A stretch of DNA of 64,000 nt from DATJGR01 sp963787045 (GTDB lineage: Bacteria; Pseudomonadota; Gammaproteobacteria; Pseudomonadales; Azotimanducaceae). Under the pieces are notes generated by a model that saw nothing but the letters and a program-made list of their open reading frames with translations, was not told where the DNA came from and did no database searches. How positions within the stretch are numbered: position 1 is the first letter of the stretch; each line of letters starts with the position of its first letter. Below, in pieces: positions 17,564-26,173 of the stretch. Position numbers and translations under genes: made by a program. The stretch is from NCBI GenBank assembly GCA_963787045.1, contig CAWBBR010000023.1, forward strand, positions 1-64,000. Direction: 5' to 3'.

Positions 17564-18305
17564 ATGTGGCAGGTGGCATGGGAGGCACTCGAACGGTGGG
17601 GTGACGACGTCGCTCGCATCGAACCGCTCACGGGCGGAGTCGCCAACGACGTGTGGAGCGTGCGCGTCGACGGACATCTCGCGGTCGGTCGACTCGGTAC
17701 CAGGAGCGACGCTGATCTCGCGTGGGAGACCGAACTGCTGCAACACCTCGACCGTGAAGGTCTGACCGTGCCGGTGCCGATCCCGACGACGGACGGCCGG
17801 CTGTTCGCCGACGGTCTGGTGGTGATGACCTACGTGGAGGGCGGACCGCCCGAGACGCAGGCCGACTGGCGTCGCGTGGCCGACACGCTCCGCCAGCTGC
17901 ATCGGTTGACCAAGGGCTGGCCGCAGCGCCCGGGCTGGCGATCGTCGACCGATCTCCTGCACGCCGAGACCGGGACGAAGGTCGACCTCAACGCGATGCC
18001 GCCTGAGGGCGTTGCCCGATGCCGGGCAGCGTGGGCACGGCTCACCGGACGCCAGACATGCGTCGTCCACGGCGACCCCAATCCCGCGCAACATCCGCAT
18101 GACCGCGGATCGGGTCGCGCTGATCGACTGGGACGAGTCGCACGTCGACGTGCCCGACCTCGACCTGGTGCTGCCGCACAACGCCGCCGGTCTCGACGAC
18201 GGCGCGCACGACGTCGCCGCGCAAGCGTGGGCCGCCTGGGAAGCCGCCGTCTGCTGGGACGACGAGCACTCGGTGAAGCGGCTCGCCGAAGTGCGAGCGG
18301 TCTGA
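17564..18305 (+). CDS. APH-type phosphotransferase (one frameshift)
   Basis: Aminoglycoside phosphotransferase/choline kinase-like protein. The nucleotide-binding lobe has GGVANDVWSVRVDG and AVGRLGTRSD; the hinge is VVMTYVEGG; the catalytic loop is CVVHGDPNP, after which the frame shifts (about 18085) to NIRMTADRVALIDWDESHVD, where DWDE is the Mg-binding motif. Such kinases phosphorylate many small hydroxyl compounds; antibiotic resistance should not be assumed. The start ATG is at 17564, because upstream sequence is not conserved. With the frame repaired the length is about 247 residues, near normal. Confidence 0.72.
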
Positions 18306-18343
18306 GCAGCGCAGCGCGTCAGCCTCACGCAAAAGACGCTCGT

Positions 18344-19081
18344 CTAACGAGCCCGGTCCGAAATCGTCACGCGCGCCTTCGCAAGTTGCTTGCGCAACTC
18401 GGGGACCGCATGGGCAGTGGCGGGGTTTGCCGCCAGCTTGGTCAGCATCAGATCGACCGCATCGAGGCCGAGGTTTGTACCGAAGCGCGCCGACGCCTGC
18501 CCGAGCGCACTTCGGAACGCGGGATCTGACTCCAGCTCGGTTTCGCCCAGCGCCTGCGCCTTAGCGATAATGTCGGACAGGACCACGACCGCACGCTTGG
18601 CGTTGGCGGGTGAGGTCAGGTTCTGCGATCCGGCGAACTGCGCGACTTCTGGGAGACTCGCGGCGAAGCGTTGCAGGGCCGCGGCCTGCGCTGCATTGCG
18701 CGGATGGTCCTGGTGCATGATCGCCTGCGCTGCGCCCATGATCGCGAACGGCGCCATCGCGGTGTGGGTCAGAACCGGCACGCCGGTTACAACGCCGGCG
18801 AGCGGCAGGCTGATCAACGCCAGCCCGCCCAAGCCGTGCACTAGGTGCAATGCCTTGCCCTCGATTGCAAACACGACACGCACGAGATCGCGCACCGGTG
18901 CGAAGCCGAAGATTGCCGCCGCGACAAGACTCGCGAGCGAGGCGCTCGACTGGCCGTGAATCTTGAAGTGTTCGTACGCGGCGAAGCAGCCGACGGCGAT
19001 CAATAGGAACGCGCCGTGGAGAAGGAACCTCGCTGCAATCGCTCCGAACGAAGTGCGAGGTACGCTCGGGTTCTGCGCCAT
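18344..19081 (-). CDS. Hypothetical membrane protein
   Basis: A 245-residue protein I do not recognise. After MAQNPSVPRTSFGAIAA it has three or four predicted membrane segments: FLLHGAFLLIAVGCFAAYEH, ASLASLVAAAIFGFAPV and GLALISLPLAGVVTGVPVL followed by MAPFAIMGAAQAIM. The C-terminal 110 residues are soluble and helical, rich in alanine and leucine. The ATG at 19081 is chosen over one 15 codons upstream because the latter adds a charged tail unlike the rest. The gene lies downstream of, and on the same strand as, the small hypothetical gene at 19187. Frame intact, codon use like neighbours. Confidence 0.7.
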   Translation of the reverse strand: MAQNPSVPRTSFGAIAARFLLHGAFLLIAVGCFAAYEHFKIHGQSSASLASLVAAAIFGFAPVRDLVRVVFAIEGKALHLVHGLGGLALISLPLAGVVTGVPVLTHTAMAPFAIMGAAQAIMHQDHPRNAAQAAALQRFAASLPEVAQFAGSQNLTSPANAKRAVVVLSDIIAKAQALGETELESDPAFRSALGQASARFGTNLGLDAVDLMLTKLAANPATAHAVPELRKQLAKARVTISDRAR

Positions 19082-19186
19082 GAGTTGTGCTGGATCCTGC
19101 ACCGTACTCCTCGCATCACATCGCAATCGCGCCGTTTCGAATATTACGACCGTCGCGAACGCACCGGCTCGACTTCCGTGTTTCCC

Positions 19187-19594
19187 CTAATTCAAGATCG
19201 GCGGCGGCGCAGTGACGGTGGCATTCGCGTCGCGGATGGACCGTTCCAGCGCCCGCATCTTCGACTGGCCGAACCCGAATGAGGCCTCGAATCCGTCGGG
19301 TGTGCTCAGCGTGACGATGAACGTATGCCGTTCCGGACACTGTTCGATCAGCCAGTCGCCCGCCGGATAGACGATGCGCAGGCTCGAATCGCCGTGTTGC
19401 CGCCGCAACGCCTCGATCGCGACCTTGGGTAGCGTCATCACCATCTGCCGCATGCACTCGGTCGGAAGGCTGAATGACACCGGCGCGCCATCGAAGGCCG
19501 TGCCGTTGAACCGGATCCGCGAACCGTCATCGGTGACCTCGAAGGTGGTGAGAGCTTCGGCTTCGATTTCTTCAGACACGATTTGATTCCCCAT
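19187..19594 (-). CDS. Conserved-looking hypothetical protein
   Basis: A 135-residue soluble protein beginning MGNQIVSEEIEAEALTTFEV. It contains beta-rich segments (SRIRFNGTAFDGAPVSFSLP, LRIVYPAGDWLIEQCPERH, FIVTLSTPDGFEASFGFGQ) and no signal or membrane segment. I cannot place it in a family. It is divergent from the aldehyde dehydrogenase gene across a 102-base gap that holds a perfect palindrome, so the two may be co-regulated. The ATG at 19594 is the first start after that palindrome; a longer frame reads through the regulatory region and is unlikely. Confidence 0.65.
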   Translation of the reverse strand: MGNQIVSEEIEAEALTTFEVTDDGSRIRFNGTAFDGAPVSFSLPTECMRQMVMTLPKVAIEALRRQHGDSSLRIVYPAGDWLIEQCPERHTFIVTLSTPDGFEASFGFGQSKMRALERSIRDANATVTAPPPILN

Positions 19595-19619
19595 GATCGT
19601 CGCCAAGGACTTCCGAATG

Positions 19620-19645
19620 GCGCTATATTGGAAACTATATAGCGC
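19620..19645. promoter_or_regulatory. Perfect palindrome, likely operator for the divergent aldehyde dehydrogenase promoter
   Basis: The arms GCGCTATAT (19620-19628) and ATATAGCGC (19637-19645) are exact reverse complements with an 8-base spacer. It sits 26 bases upstream of the hypothetical gene and 52 upstream of the aldehyde dehydrogenase ATG. Its symmetry and position fit a dimeric repressor; a regulator for it is not obvious in the window. Confidence 0.55.
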
Positions 19646-19696
19646 TGTGGCGCTCGAACAACAGAAATCTAACGTAACGTCGGAGGACACATCGAT

Positions 19697-21097
19697 ATGG
19701 AAACATACAAGTTGCTGATCAACGGCCGTCTCGTGGACGGCGCCATGACGATGAACGTCGTCAATCCTGCCACTGAGGAAGTGCTGGCGGCGTGTCCGCG
19801 CGCATCGAAGGGGCAGCTCGACGAAGCGGTCGCAGCGGCAAAGGCCGCGTTTCCGGCCTGGAGCAAGACGTCGATGGCCGATCGCAAGAAAGCGATCAAC
19901 GCCATCGCCGACGTCGTGGAGGCAAACGCCAACGAGCTGGCTCAGTTGCTGACGCAGGAGCAAGGCAAGCCGCTCGCAGACGCGATGGGCGAAGCGTATG
20001 GCCTCGCGGCATTCTGCCGCTATTTCGCATCGCTCGATCTGCCGAACAAGATCATCGAAGACAGCGCCGGCCGTAAGGTCGAAACGCGGCGCAAGCCGTT
20101 AGGCGTGATCGGCGCGATCGTGCCGTGGAATTTCCCGTTGATCCTCATGGGTTTCAAACTGCCGCCGGCGCTGCTGGCCGGCAACACGATGGTGCTGAAA
20201 CCGGCGCCGACTACGCCGCTGGCGACATTGCGCGTTGCGGAACTGATCAAGGATCTGCTGCCCGCCGGTGTCTTGAACGTGATCACCGACGCCAACGATC
20301 TGGGCGGTGAGCTGACGAAGCACCCCGATGTTCGCAAGATCTCGTTCACCGGTTCGACGGCCACCGGCAAGAAGGTGATGCAGGGTGCGGCCGAAACGCT
20401 CAAGCGGATCACGCTCGAGCTGGGCGGCAACGATGCCGGCATCGTGCTCGACGACGTCGATCCGAAAACGGCGGCGCCGAAGATCTTCGCCGGCGCGTTC
20501 CAGAACAGCGGCCAGGTCTGCATCGCGATGAAGCGGCTCTACGTGCACGAGTCGATCTACGACGAGATGTGCGACGAACTCGCGACGTTGGCCGATGCCG
20601 CGATCGTCGGCGACGGTCTTCACCAAGGAACTCAGCTCGGACCGCTTCAGAACAAGATGCAGTACGAGAAGGTGAAGGAGATCATCGAAGACGCGCGCAA
20701 GCACGGCACCGTGCTCGGTGGCGGCAAGACGCCGGAGAAGGGCTTCTTCATCCGGCCGACGATCGTGCGCGACATCACCGACGGCACCCGACTGGTCGAC
20801 GAAGAGCAGTTCGGTCCGGTGCTGCCGGTGATCAAATACTCCGACCCTGAGGATGCGCTGAAGCGTGCGAATGCATCGCCGTATGGACTCGGCGGTTCGG
20901 TGTGGTCGTCGAATCTCAAGCGCGCGAGAGAAATGGCGGAGCGGATGGATGCCGGCACGGTGTGGATCAACAAGCACATCGACCTGGCGCCGAACATTCC
21001 GTTCGGCGGCGCCAAGCAGTCCGGCCTCGGCGTTGAAATGGGTGAAGAAGGCCTCGCCGAATTCACGCAGCTGCAAGTCATCAACGAAGCGCGCTGA
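19697..21097 (+). CDS. NAD(P)-dependent aldehyde dehydrogenase
   Basis: A 466-residue aldehyde dehydrogenase. The catalytic cysteine is C275 (QNSGQVCIAMKR) and the general base E241 (ITLELGGNDAG). The cofactor loop is FTGSTATGKKVMQ, and PWNFPL (143-148) is the conserved oxyanion-side motif. The C-terminal oligomerisation arm ends in FTQLQVINEAR. Sequence style is that of betaine/benzaldehyde-type dehydrogenases that oxidise aldehydes made in catabolic pathways. It opens the second catabolic island and converges with the Rieske gene that ends at 21110. Exact aldehyde not known. The frame is intact, in contrast to the second dehydrogenase at 29.6 kb. Confidence 0.92.
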   Translation: METYKLLINGRLVDGAMTMNVVNPATEEVLAACPRASKGQLDEAVAAAKAAFPAWSKTSMADRKKAINAIADVVEANANELAQLLTQEQGKPLADAMGEAYGLAAFCRYFASLDLPNKIIEDSAGRKVETRRKPLGVIGAIVPWNFPLILMGFKLPPALLAGNTMVLKPAPTTPLATLRVAELIKDLLPAGVLNVITDANDLGGELTKHPDVRKISFTGSTATGKKVMQGAAETLKRITLELGGNDAGIVLDDVDPKTAAPKIFAGAFQNSGQVCIAMKRLYVHESIYDEMCDELATLADAAIVGDGLHQGTQLGPLQNKMQYEKVKEIIEDARKHGTVLGGGKTPEKGFFIRPTIVRDITDGTRLVDEEQFGPVLPVIKYSDPEDALKRANASPYGLGGSVWSSNLKRAREMAERMDAGTVWINKHIDLAPNIPFGGAKQSGLGVEMGEEGLAEFTQLQVINEAR

Positions 21098-21109
21098 GCA
21101 GCGCTCGGA

Positions 21110-22273
21110 CTAAACCGCGGTCAGCAGGTCACTGTTGATCGCGGCGGCGATCTGCCGGTGGTAGTGGATCAGACTCGGTTCGTTGCGGCCGAACACCAGT
21201 TCCGGGATCGCGCCGCTCGCCAGATTGCGATGGATGTTGATGCTCTGCGGAAAATCCTCGTCGTTCGTCACCTGCCATAACACGTCGAGGTTGAACTGAC
21301 ATTTCTTCTGAGCTGCGTCGTCGATGGGAGCCGGCCAGTACAGGCTCAATGACGCGCGGCAGCGTTCCGGATCGCCGGCAACGGGATAGATCTGCCACAG
21401 CTGGATGTGATCGACCTGGTGGGTCAGCACGATGTTCGGCGGCATCATGTACTGGATCGTACCGTGGCGGATGAAGCGGCGTTCTTCCGCGTCCTTTGCC
21501 CATTCTTTGTCGATGCTGCTGCGCACGCCGATCATGCGAGTGATGGGCCCGAACGGATCGCTCAGGCTCGGATGCGTGTAGTAGTACGGCGCGATCGTCT
21601 GCTTGTGCAGCGAGCCCAGGTGATACGACTCGGCGAAGCCGTCCATGATGAATTTGTAGTTGCACGGCCGCTCCGCCGTTCGGCTGTCGAAGTAGATTTT
21701 GTCGCCGATCGCATAGCTGGCGATTTCGTCGCTGATATCGCCAACGAGCCGCTGCACTTTCATTTCGATGTCGTTGCCTTCCAGCAGCACGAAGATCATG
21801 CCGGCCACTTCGACGCACGGTTTCTGCAACAGCGCATCGAACTCGCTGCCGGTCGAATCGAAGCCGCCGCAGCTGTTCGGTCGCGCAATGAGTTTGCCGT
21901 CGCGCGCGTAGTTCCAGGCGTGGAACGGGCACGAGAACGTTCGCTTCGTGCCGCGACCTTCGGCGATGCGCGCGCCGCGGTGCCGGCACGCGTTCACGAA
22001 CGCACGCACGGTGTTGTCGTCGCCGCGGACGATGATCAGAGCGGTGTCGGCCGCGTCGTGCGTGAAGTAGCTGCCGGGCGTCGGTGCATCCGGCGTGAGA
22101 CCGACCAGCAACGGCTGCTTGCGGAACAACGCATCGACTTCGCGCGCCTGTTGATCGCGGCTCAGATAGTGTTGCGCCGGAACGCGCAGGCAATGGTCGG
22201 CGAGGTCGGTGGTGCCGTTCTTCATGTGCGTTGCGGCACGATCGAGCAGTTGGCGCTGTGTCTCGAGCTTCAT
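21110..22273 (-). CDS. Rieske non-haem iron oxygenase, alpha subunit
   Basis: A 387-residue Rieske oxygenase without a beta-subunit partner, so probably of the homotrimeric alpha type. Rieske ligands: C96, H98, C115 and H118 (CRHRG...SCPFHAW). Mononuclear iron ligands H218 and H223 lie in DGFAESYHLGSLHKQ. Members with this pattern act in sterol, carnitine, dicamba-like or hydrocarbon oxidation; substrate cannot be read from sequence. It lies downstream of the LLM oxidoreductase gene (seven-base gap), suggesting one operon controlled by the palindrome at 23436. No electron-transfer partner is encoded next to it. Confidence 0.9.
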   Translation of the reverse strand: MKLETQRQLLDRAATHMKNGTTDLADHCLRVPAQHYLSRDQQAREVDALFRKQPLLVGLTPDAPTPGSYFTHDAADTALIIVRGDDNTVRAFVNACRHRGARIAEGRGTKRTFSCPFHAWNYARDGKLIARPNSCGGFDSTGSEFDALLQKPCVEVAGMIFVLLEGNDIEMKVQRLVGDISDEIASYAIGDKIYFDSRTAERPCNYKFIMDGFAESYHLGSLHKQTIAPYYYTHPSLSDPFGPITRMIGVRSSIDKEWAKDAEERRFIRHGTIQYMMPPNIVLTHQVDHIQLWQIYPVAGDPERCRASLSLYWPAPIDDAAQKKCQFNLDVLWQVTNDEDFPQSINIHRNLASGAIPELVFGRNEPSLIHYHRQIAAAINSDLLTAV

Positions 22274-22280
22274 GTCGTGG

Positions 22281-23402
22281 TCAACCCGCCAGCTTTGCCG
22301 TTTGCGGCGGTGCGTGCAGCACGCCGAGATCGCCGCCGACGTCGTAGGCCTTCAATGCCGGCAGCACTTTGTCGACGAACAGTCGATAGTTCCGGTTTGC
22401 AACGTCCTCTTCCATGCCGCCGAAGCGCGGCTGGATGATCAGTCCGCCGGCTTCGCATTTGTCGACGTTGCCCAGAATCTTATCGATGACCTGATCCGGC
22501 GAGCCCCACACCTGCAGGTCGGCGAGGAAACCGTTGAACTTCTCGAGGCCGTGCTTCGCGATGTTGCGGGCGAGCCCCTCGTAGTACTCGTAGCCTTCGA
22601 TCTCGGCGAATTGCTGGTTGGCGAACTGATAGTGCTCGACGGTGGAGCGCGCGTAGCGCTGCAGATACACGTCGCGCATGCGTTGCGCTTCGGCCGCGTC
22701 TTCGCTGACGCCGACGAACAACGCGAGAATCGGTTTCGGCGCTTCGATGTCGTTCAGTTCGCGATATCGCGCCCGGTAGTTCGCGAGCTCCTGCTGCACG
22801 AGTTCCCATGGTTTCTGTGCGATCACCATTACGCCGACGCCGAGCTTTGCCATGAGGTCGAGCGAGTACGGCGAGATCGCCGAGGCGAACGTGCGACCTT
22901 TGAACGTGGCGTATGGGCGCGGCCGCAGTTCGAAACGCGGTTGCTTGTACAGGTCGCCGTCGTGTTCCATCACCCCGGACTCGAGGCCGTTCAGAATCGC
23001 TTCGGAGTATTCCGTGAAGCGGCGGCGCGACTCGCTCATCTCGGCGCGGAACGCATCGAACTCCACGCGACCGAGGCCGCGGCCGATGCCGAGGATCGCG
23101 CGACCCTGCGAGAGATGGTCGAGCAGGATGAAGTTCTCGGCGACGCGCACCGGGTCGTGCCACGGCAACACCGTCACCATCGTGCCGAGCTTGATGCGCT
23201 TCGTCTGCCCGGCGACCCATGCCAGGAACTGCGGTACGTTCGGCGTCATCATGTAGTCGGTGAAGTGGTGCTCCGGCGTCCAGATCGAATCGAACCCGTT
23301 CGGCTCCGCGCTCGCGGCGAGTTGGAGTTCCTGCCGGTACACGTCCGCATCGCTCATCTTGTTGTCGAGCGCCTGGAAGCTGAGACCCAAACCTACGTGC
23401 AC
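22281..23402 (-). CDS. LLM class flavin-dependent oxidoreductase
   Basis: A 373-residue luciferase-like flavin monooxygenase. Diagnostic parts: MHVGLGLSFQ at the start, SIWTPEHHFTDYMM, LGTMVTVLPWHDPVRVAEN, SQGRAILGIGRGLG and the C-terminal GGLIIQPRFGGM. Start: the GTG at 23402 has GGAG six bases upstream and gives the normal N-terminus; a TTG eight codons upstream has no such site. These enzymes use FMNH2 from a separate reductase to oxidise organic substrates. It is divergent from the TetR gene, with a perfect palindrome between, and is followed at once by a Rieske oxygenase, making a two-enzyme oxidation operon. Confidence 0.88.
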   Translation of the reverse strand: MHVGLGLSFQALDNKMSDADVYRQELQLAASAEPNGFDSIWTPEHHFTDYMMTPNVPQFLAWVAGQTKRIKLGTMVTVLPWHDPVRVAENFILLDHLSQGRAILGIGRGLGRVEFDAFRAEMSESRRRFTEYSEAILNGLESGVMEHDGDLYKQPRFELRPRPYATFKGRTFASAISPYSLDLMAKLGVGVMVIAQKPWELVQQELANYRARYRELNDIEAPKPILALFVGVSEDAAEAQRMRDVYLQRYARSTVEHYQFANQQFAEIEGYEYYEGLARNIAKHGLEKFNGFLADLQVWGSPDQVIDKILGNVDKCEAGGLIIQPRFGGMEEDVANRNYRLFVDKVLPALKAYDVGGDLGVLHAPPQTAKLAG

Positions 23403-23435
23403 GATTTTCTCCGAGGCGGACGACAACGTTGCGGC

Positions 23436-23459
23436 GAATTCTAACGCTCATTAGAATTC
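23436..23459. promoter_or_regulatory. Perfect palindrome, likely TetR operator
   Basis: GAATTCTAA (23436-23444) and TTAGAATTC (23451-23459) are exact inverted repeats around a 6-base spacer. It lies between the divergent LLM oxidoreductase and TetR genes, 26 bases before the TetR ATG and 34 bases from the LLM start. Length, spacing and place fit a TetR-dimer operator controlling both directions. Confidence 0.7.
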
Positions 23460-23484
23460 AGTGTAAAGCAGACGAGGCGACCCG

Positions 23485-24099
23485 ATGGCCAACGAGAACG
23501 GCAGCAAGTCCGACAGAACTCGCGAACGGATTCTGCACGCCGCCGCAAAGGAGTTCCGCGGTTCGGGCTATGCGCTGACGTCGCTGCGACAGATCGCCGA
23601 CAACGCCGGCATGCAGGCGGGTAGCCTCTATTACCATTTCGCCAACAAGGACGAACTGGTCGAAGCGGTGCTCGACGAAGGCGTGCTCGGTGCCCAACGA
23701 GCAGCCACAGCCGCGATCGAGGCGCTCGACGTCGGCGCAAATCCATTGCAGAAGATCGGCGCGGCATTCAGCGGACATCTGGCGTATACGCTGGAAGAGG
23801 CAGACTTCGCCGTGGCGACGCTGCGGATGCTGCATCAGGTACCGGACGCGGTACGCATCCGTCACCTGCGCAAGCAACGTGCATACGGGCGCTTCTACGC
23901 AAAGCTGTTCACCGAAGCGAAAGCACAAGGCCTGATCCGCGACGAGTTCAATCTGTCGGCGCTGCGGATGCTGCTGCTCGGCGCGTTGAACTGGTCGCCC
24001 GAGTGGTACGACCCGTCCGGTTTGTCGCCGGATCAGCTGGTGCACCAGTTGACCGCGATGATGGAATCGGGCGTGATGCCGCGATCGAAGGGGAGATAG
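23485..24099 (+). CDS. TetR family transcriptional regulator
   Basis: A 204-residue regulator with the TetR DNA-binding domain at residues 10-56: TRERILHAAAKEFRGSGYAL, then LRQIADNAGMQAGSLYYHFANKDEL with the conserved YYHF. The ligand domain contains a TetR C-terminal region ending GALNWSPEWYDPSGLS, as in the KstR2-like group. The neighbours (Rieske, LLM, EthD, MAPEG) suggest that it senses a pathway intermediate. It probably represses itself, the downstream Rieske-EthD-MAPEG genes, and the divergent LLM-Rieske operon through the palindrome at 23436. A GAGGCG-like site precedes the ATG. Confidence 0.92.
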   Translation: MANENGSKSDRTRERILHAAAKEFRGSGYALTSLRQIADNAGMQAGSLYYHFANKDELVEAVLDEGVLGAQRAATAAIEALDVGANPLQKIGAAFSGHLAYTLEEADFAVATLRMLHQVPDAVRIRHLRKQRAYGRFYAKLFTEAKAQGLIRDEFNLSALRMLLLGALNWSPEWYDPSGLSPDQLVHQLTAMMESGVMPRSKGR

Positions 24100-24100
24100 C

Positions 24101-25169
24101 GTGATCGATCGGGCTCGACAGTTTTACGCGGATGTGTGCGCCGACCGCGCGCGCCGCGACGGGTTTGCCGCGCGACGTTTATGTCGATGCGGACGTGCAC
24201 GAGGCGGAGGTGCGACACGTGCTGCAAGCCGGCTGGCTGCCGGTCGCGCGCAGCAGCAGCATCGCGAAGCCGGGCGACTTCCACAGCGTCGATCTGCTCG
24301 GCGTCCCGCTGGTGGTTTCTCGCGACTCGGGCGGTGCGTTGCACGTGCTGTCGAGAGTGTGCAGGCACCGCGGCATGCCGGTGGTCGAAGGGCGCGGCAA
24401 CCGTAAGGACTTCAGTTGTCCGTATCACTTGTGGCGGTATGGCCTCGACGGACGCTTCCTGTTTGCGCCGGCGATGGATCGGTCCGCGTCGTTCGACGCA
24501 TCGAAATGCAATCTGACGCGCGTCGCGCACGAAGAGTGGGGCGGTTGGGTGTTTGCGAATCTGTCCGGCACGGCCGCGCCGCTCACGCCGTCGCTCGAAG
24601 GGCTGCAGAGACGTCTTCGCGCCGCGCGCATCGACGACCTGGTCACGGCTGCCACGCTCGAGTTCGACTCGCCGTGGAACTGGAAAATCATGGTCGAGAA
24701 CTTCATGGAGTCGTATCACCACATCGGCCCGCACGCCGGCTCATTGCAGCTGTTCAACCCGGCATTCGGAACCTACGCCACGGACGACGCCGGGGCATTC
24801 TCGATTCTCGAAAATCCGCCGGTCGAGGGCGCTGATTCGTTCGTCGTCGCGTGCGTCTTCCCGCTGACGCTGATTGCGGTAACCGAGAGCAAGACGCCGT
24901 GGGCGGTATGGTACGAATTCGATCGGATCGAACACACGCACTTCCTGCTGCGGATTCACCTGCTGATGAGGCCGGAGCAAGCGGCGCAGCCGGAAATGGT
25001 GGCGCGCTACGCCGAGCAGCTCCGCTTCATTCATCTCGAAGACATTCCGGTATGCGAAGGCGTGCAGCGCGGCTATCGCAGCCCGTTGTATGCGAGCGGC
25101 CCGCTCAGCCATCTCGAAGGCGGTCTTTGGCATTTTCATCGCTACTTGCAACGGTGTTTCGCCGCGTGA
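24101..25169 (+). CDS. Rieske non-haem iron oxygenase, alpha subunit (one frameshift)
   Basis: Third Rieske oxygenase of the window. The Rieske motif is CRHRGMPVVEGRGN followed by DFSCPYHLWRY; the iron site is NWKIMVENFMESYHHIGPH. Translation starts at GTG 24101, two bases after the TetR stop, with MIDRARQFYADVCADRAR; at about 24162 the frame moves by one base and continues LPRDVYVDADVHEAEVRHVL. Repaired, it has about 355 residues, normal for a homo-oligomeric alpha subunit. The stop overlaps the EthD gene (GTGA). The substrate is unknown; the operon suggests a partly hydrophobic carboxylate or ketone. Confidence 0.85.
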
Positions 25170-25771
25170 GCCGGTTTCGCGTACACGCGCTGTTCGCCAA
25201 CGAGTTGCCTGAGTGGCGTTTTGACGTATTTGGCGAAGCGCGGCGTTGCCTCTATACGCACCGCTCTACCGAACAGCTCGACGGTATGCCGGTGCCGACT
25301 TTCACCGGTACGCTGGAAGCGTGGTTTGAATCGCTGGACGCCGCGCGTGCGTGGGCGGCGCGCATGAATGTTCATTACGCGCCATCGAAGACGCTGATCA
25401 CCGAGGAGTTCCAGTTGTTCGACGAGGGTCGGGCGGACCGCGGCATCAAAGGCAAGTTCCTGTTCCGGCGCAAGGAAGGTATGAGCCTCGCCGAGTTCCG
25501 TGCGTATTGGCTCGACAGCCACGGACCCAAGGTGTTGCGCACGCCGGAGATCCTCCGTTACGTGCAGTCACACGTGATCGCAGACGACGCTTCAGCGTCA
25601 CCGGCATACGACGGAATCACCGAGATTCACTGGACAGACTTCGCGGCGGCGCAGCGATCGATGCGGTCGCGCGAGATGACCGTCGAGCAGGCGAGGGATG
25701 CGGCGAACTTCGTCGCGCCGCGCAGCGTAGAGCTGGTCCTGCTGTCCGAGCACGAGTGCAAAGGAGGCTGA
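25166..25771 (+). CDS. EthD domain-containing protein
   Basis: A 201-residue soluble protein made of two ferredoxin-like alpha/beta halves. The second half carries the EthD pattern KGKFLFRRKEGMSLAEFRAYW, DSHGPKVL and ILRYVQSHV; the first half is a more divergent copy. EthD proteins accompany oxygenases (for example ETBE-degrading P450) and often act on or near the reactive product, but the chemistry is mostly unproven. The GTG at 25166 overlaps the Rieske stop, so the two are coupled. Frame intact. Confidence 0.8.
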   Translation: MSRFRVHALFANELPEWRFDVFGEARRCLYTHRSTEQLDGMPVPTFTGTLEAWFESLDAARAWAARMNVHYAPSKTLITEEFQLFDEGRADRGIKGKFLFRRKEGMSLAEFRAYWLDSHGPKVLRTPEILRYVQSHVIADDASASPAYDGITEIHWTDFAAAQRSMRSREMTVEQARDAANFVAPRSVELVLLSEHECKGG

Positions 25772-25772
25772 A

Positions 25773-26168
25773 ATGACGATCGAGTTGACGATGTTGGCGT
25801 ATTCGGTGGCGTTGCTGTTTCTATTAATACTGGTTCAGGGACTGTCCGGCGTTCTCGCACAGGGATTGCCCGAGATGGCGGGTTCGCGCGACAACCTGCC
25901 GGATCCGAAGCCGTTTCAGGCGCGTACGAAACGGATCGTCGACAACCATCGTGAGGGACTCGCGCTGTTTGCGCCGCTGGTGCTCATTGCGGCAGTTGCC
26001 CACATCAGCAATCCGTCGACCGTGCTCGGCGCACAGTTGTTCTTCTACGCGCGCGTCGTTCACGCGCTGTTGTATCTCGTCGGTGTGCCGTGGATACGGC
26101 CGCTCGCGTGGGGCGTCGGAATTGCCGGCACGGTGCTCGTGTTCGCGCCGTTGGCCGGACTCGCGTAG
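25773..26168 (+). CDS. MAPEG family membrane protein
   Basis: A 131-residue four-helix membrane protein of the MAPEG (microsomal glutathione transferase/eicosanoid) superfamily. Conserved features: the first helix LAYSVALLFLLILVQGLSGV, then SRDNLPDPKPFQARTKRIVDN with the arginine and asparagine of the family, FAPLVLIAAVAHIS, and FYARVVHALLYLVGVPWIRP. Bacterial members may conjugate glutathione to hydrophobic electrophiles. AAAGGAGG precedes the ATG, one base after the EthD stop, so it ends the TetR-Rieske-EthD-MAPEG transcript. Confidence 0.88.
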   Translation: MTIELTMLAYSVALLFLLILVQGLSGVLAQGLPEMAGSRDNLPDPKPFQARTKRIVDNHREGLALFAPLVLIAAVAHISNPSTVLGAQLFFYARVVHALLYLVGVPWIRPLAWGVGIAGTVLVFAPLAGLA

Positions 26169-26173
26169 CGACG

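Noticed and set aside
17564..18305. Antibiotic resistance gene
   Set aside because: The APH fold is shared by many kinases of ordinary metabolism, and nothing in the sequence or surroundings marks a mobile resistance determinant.
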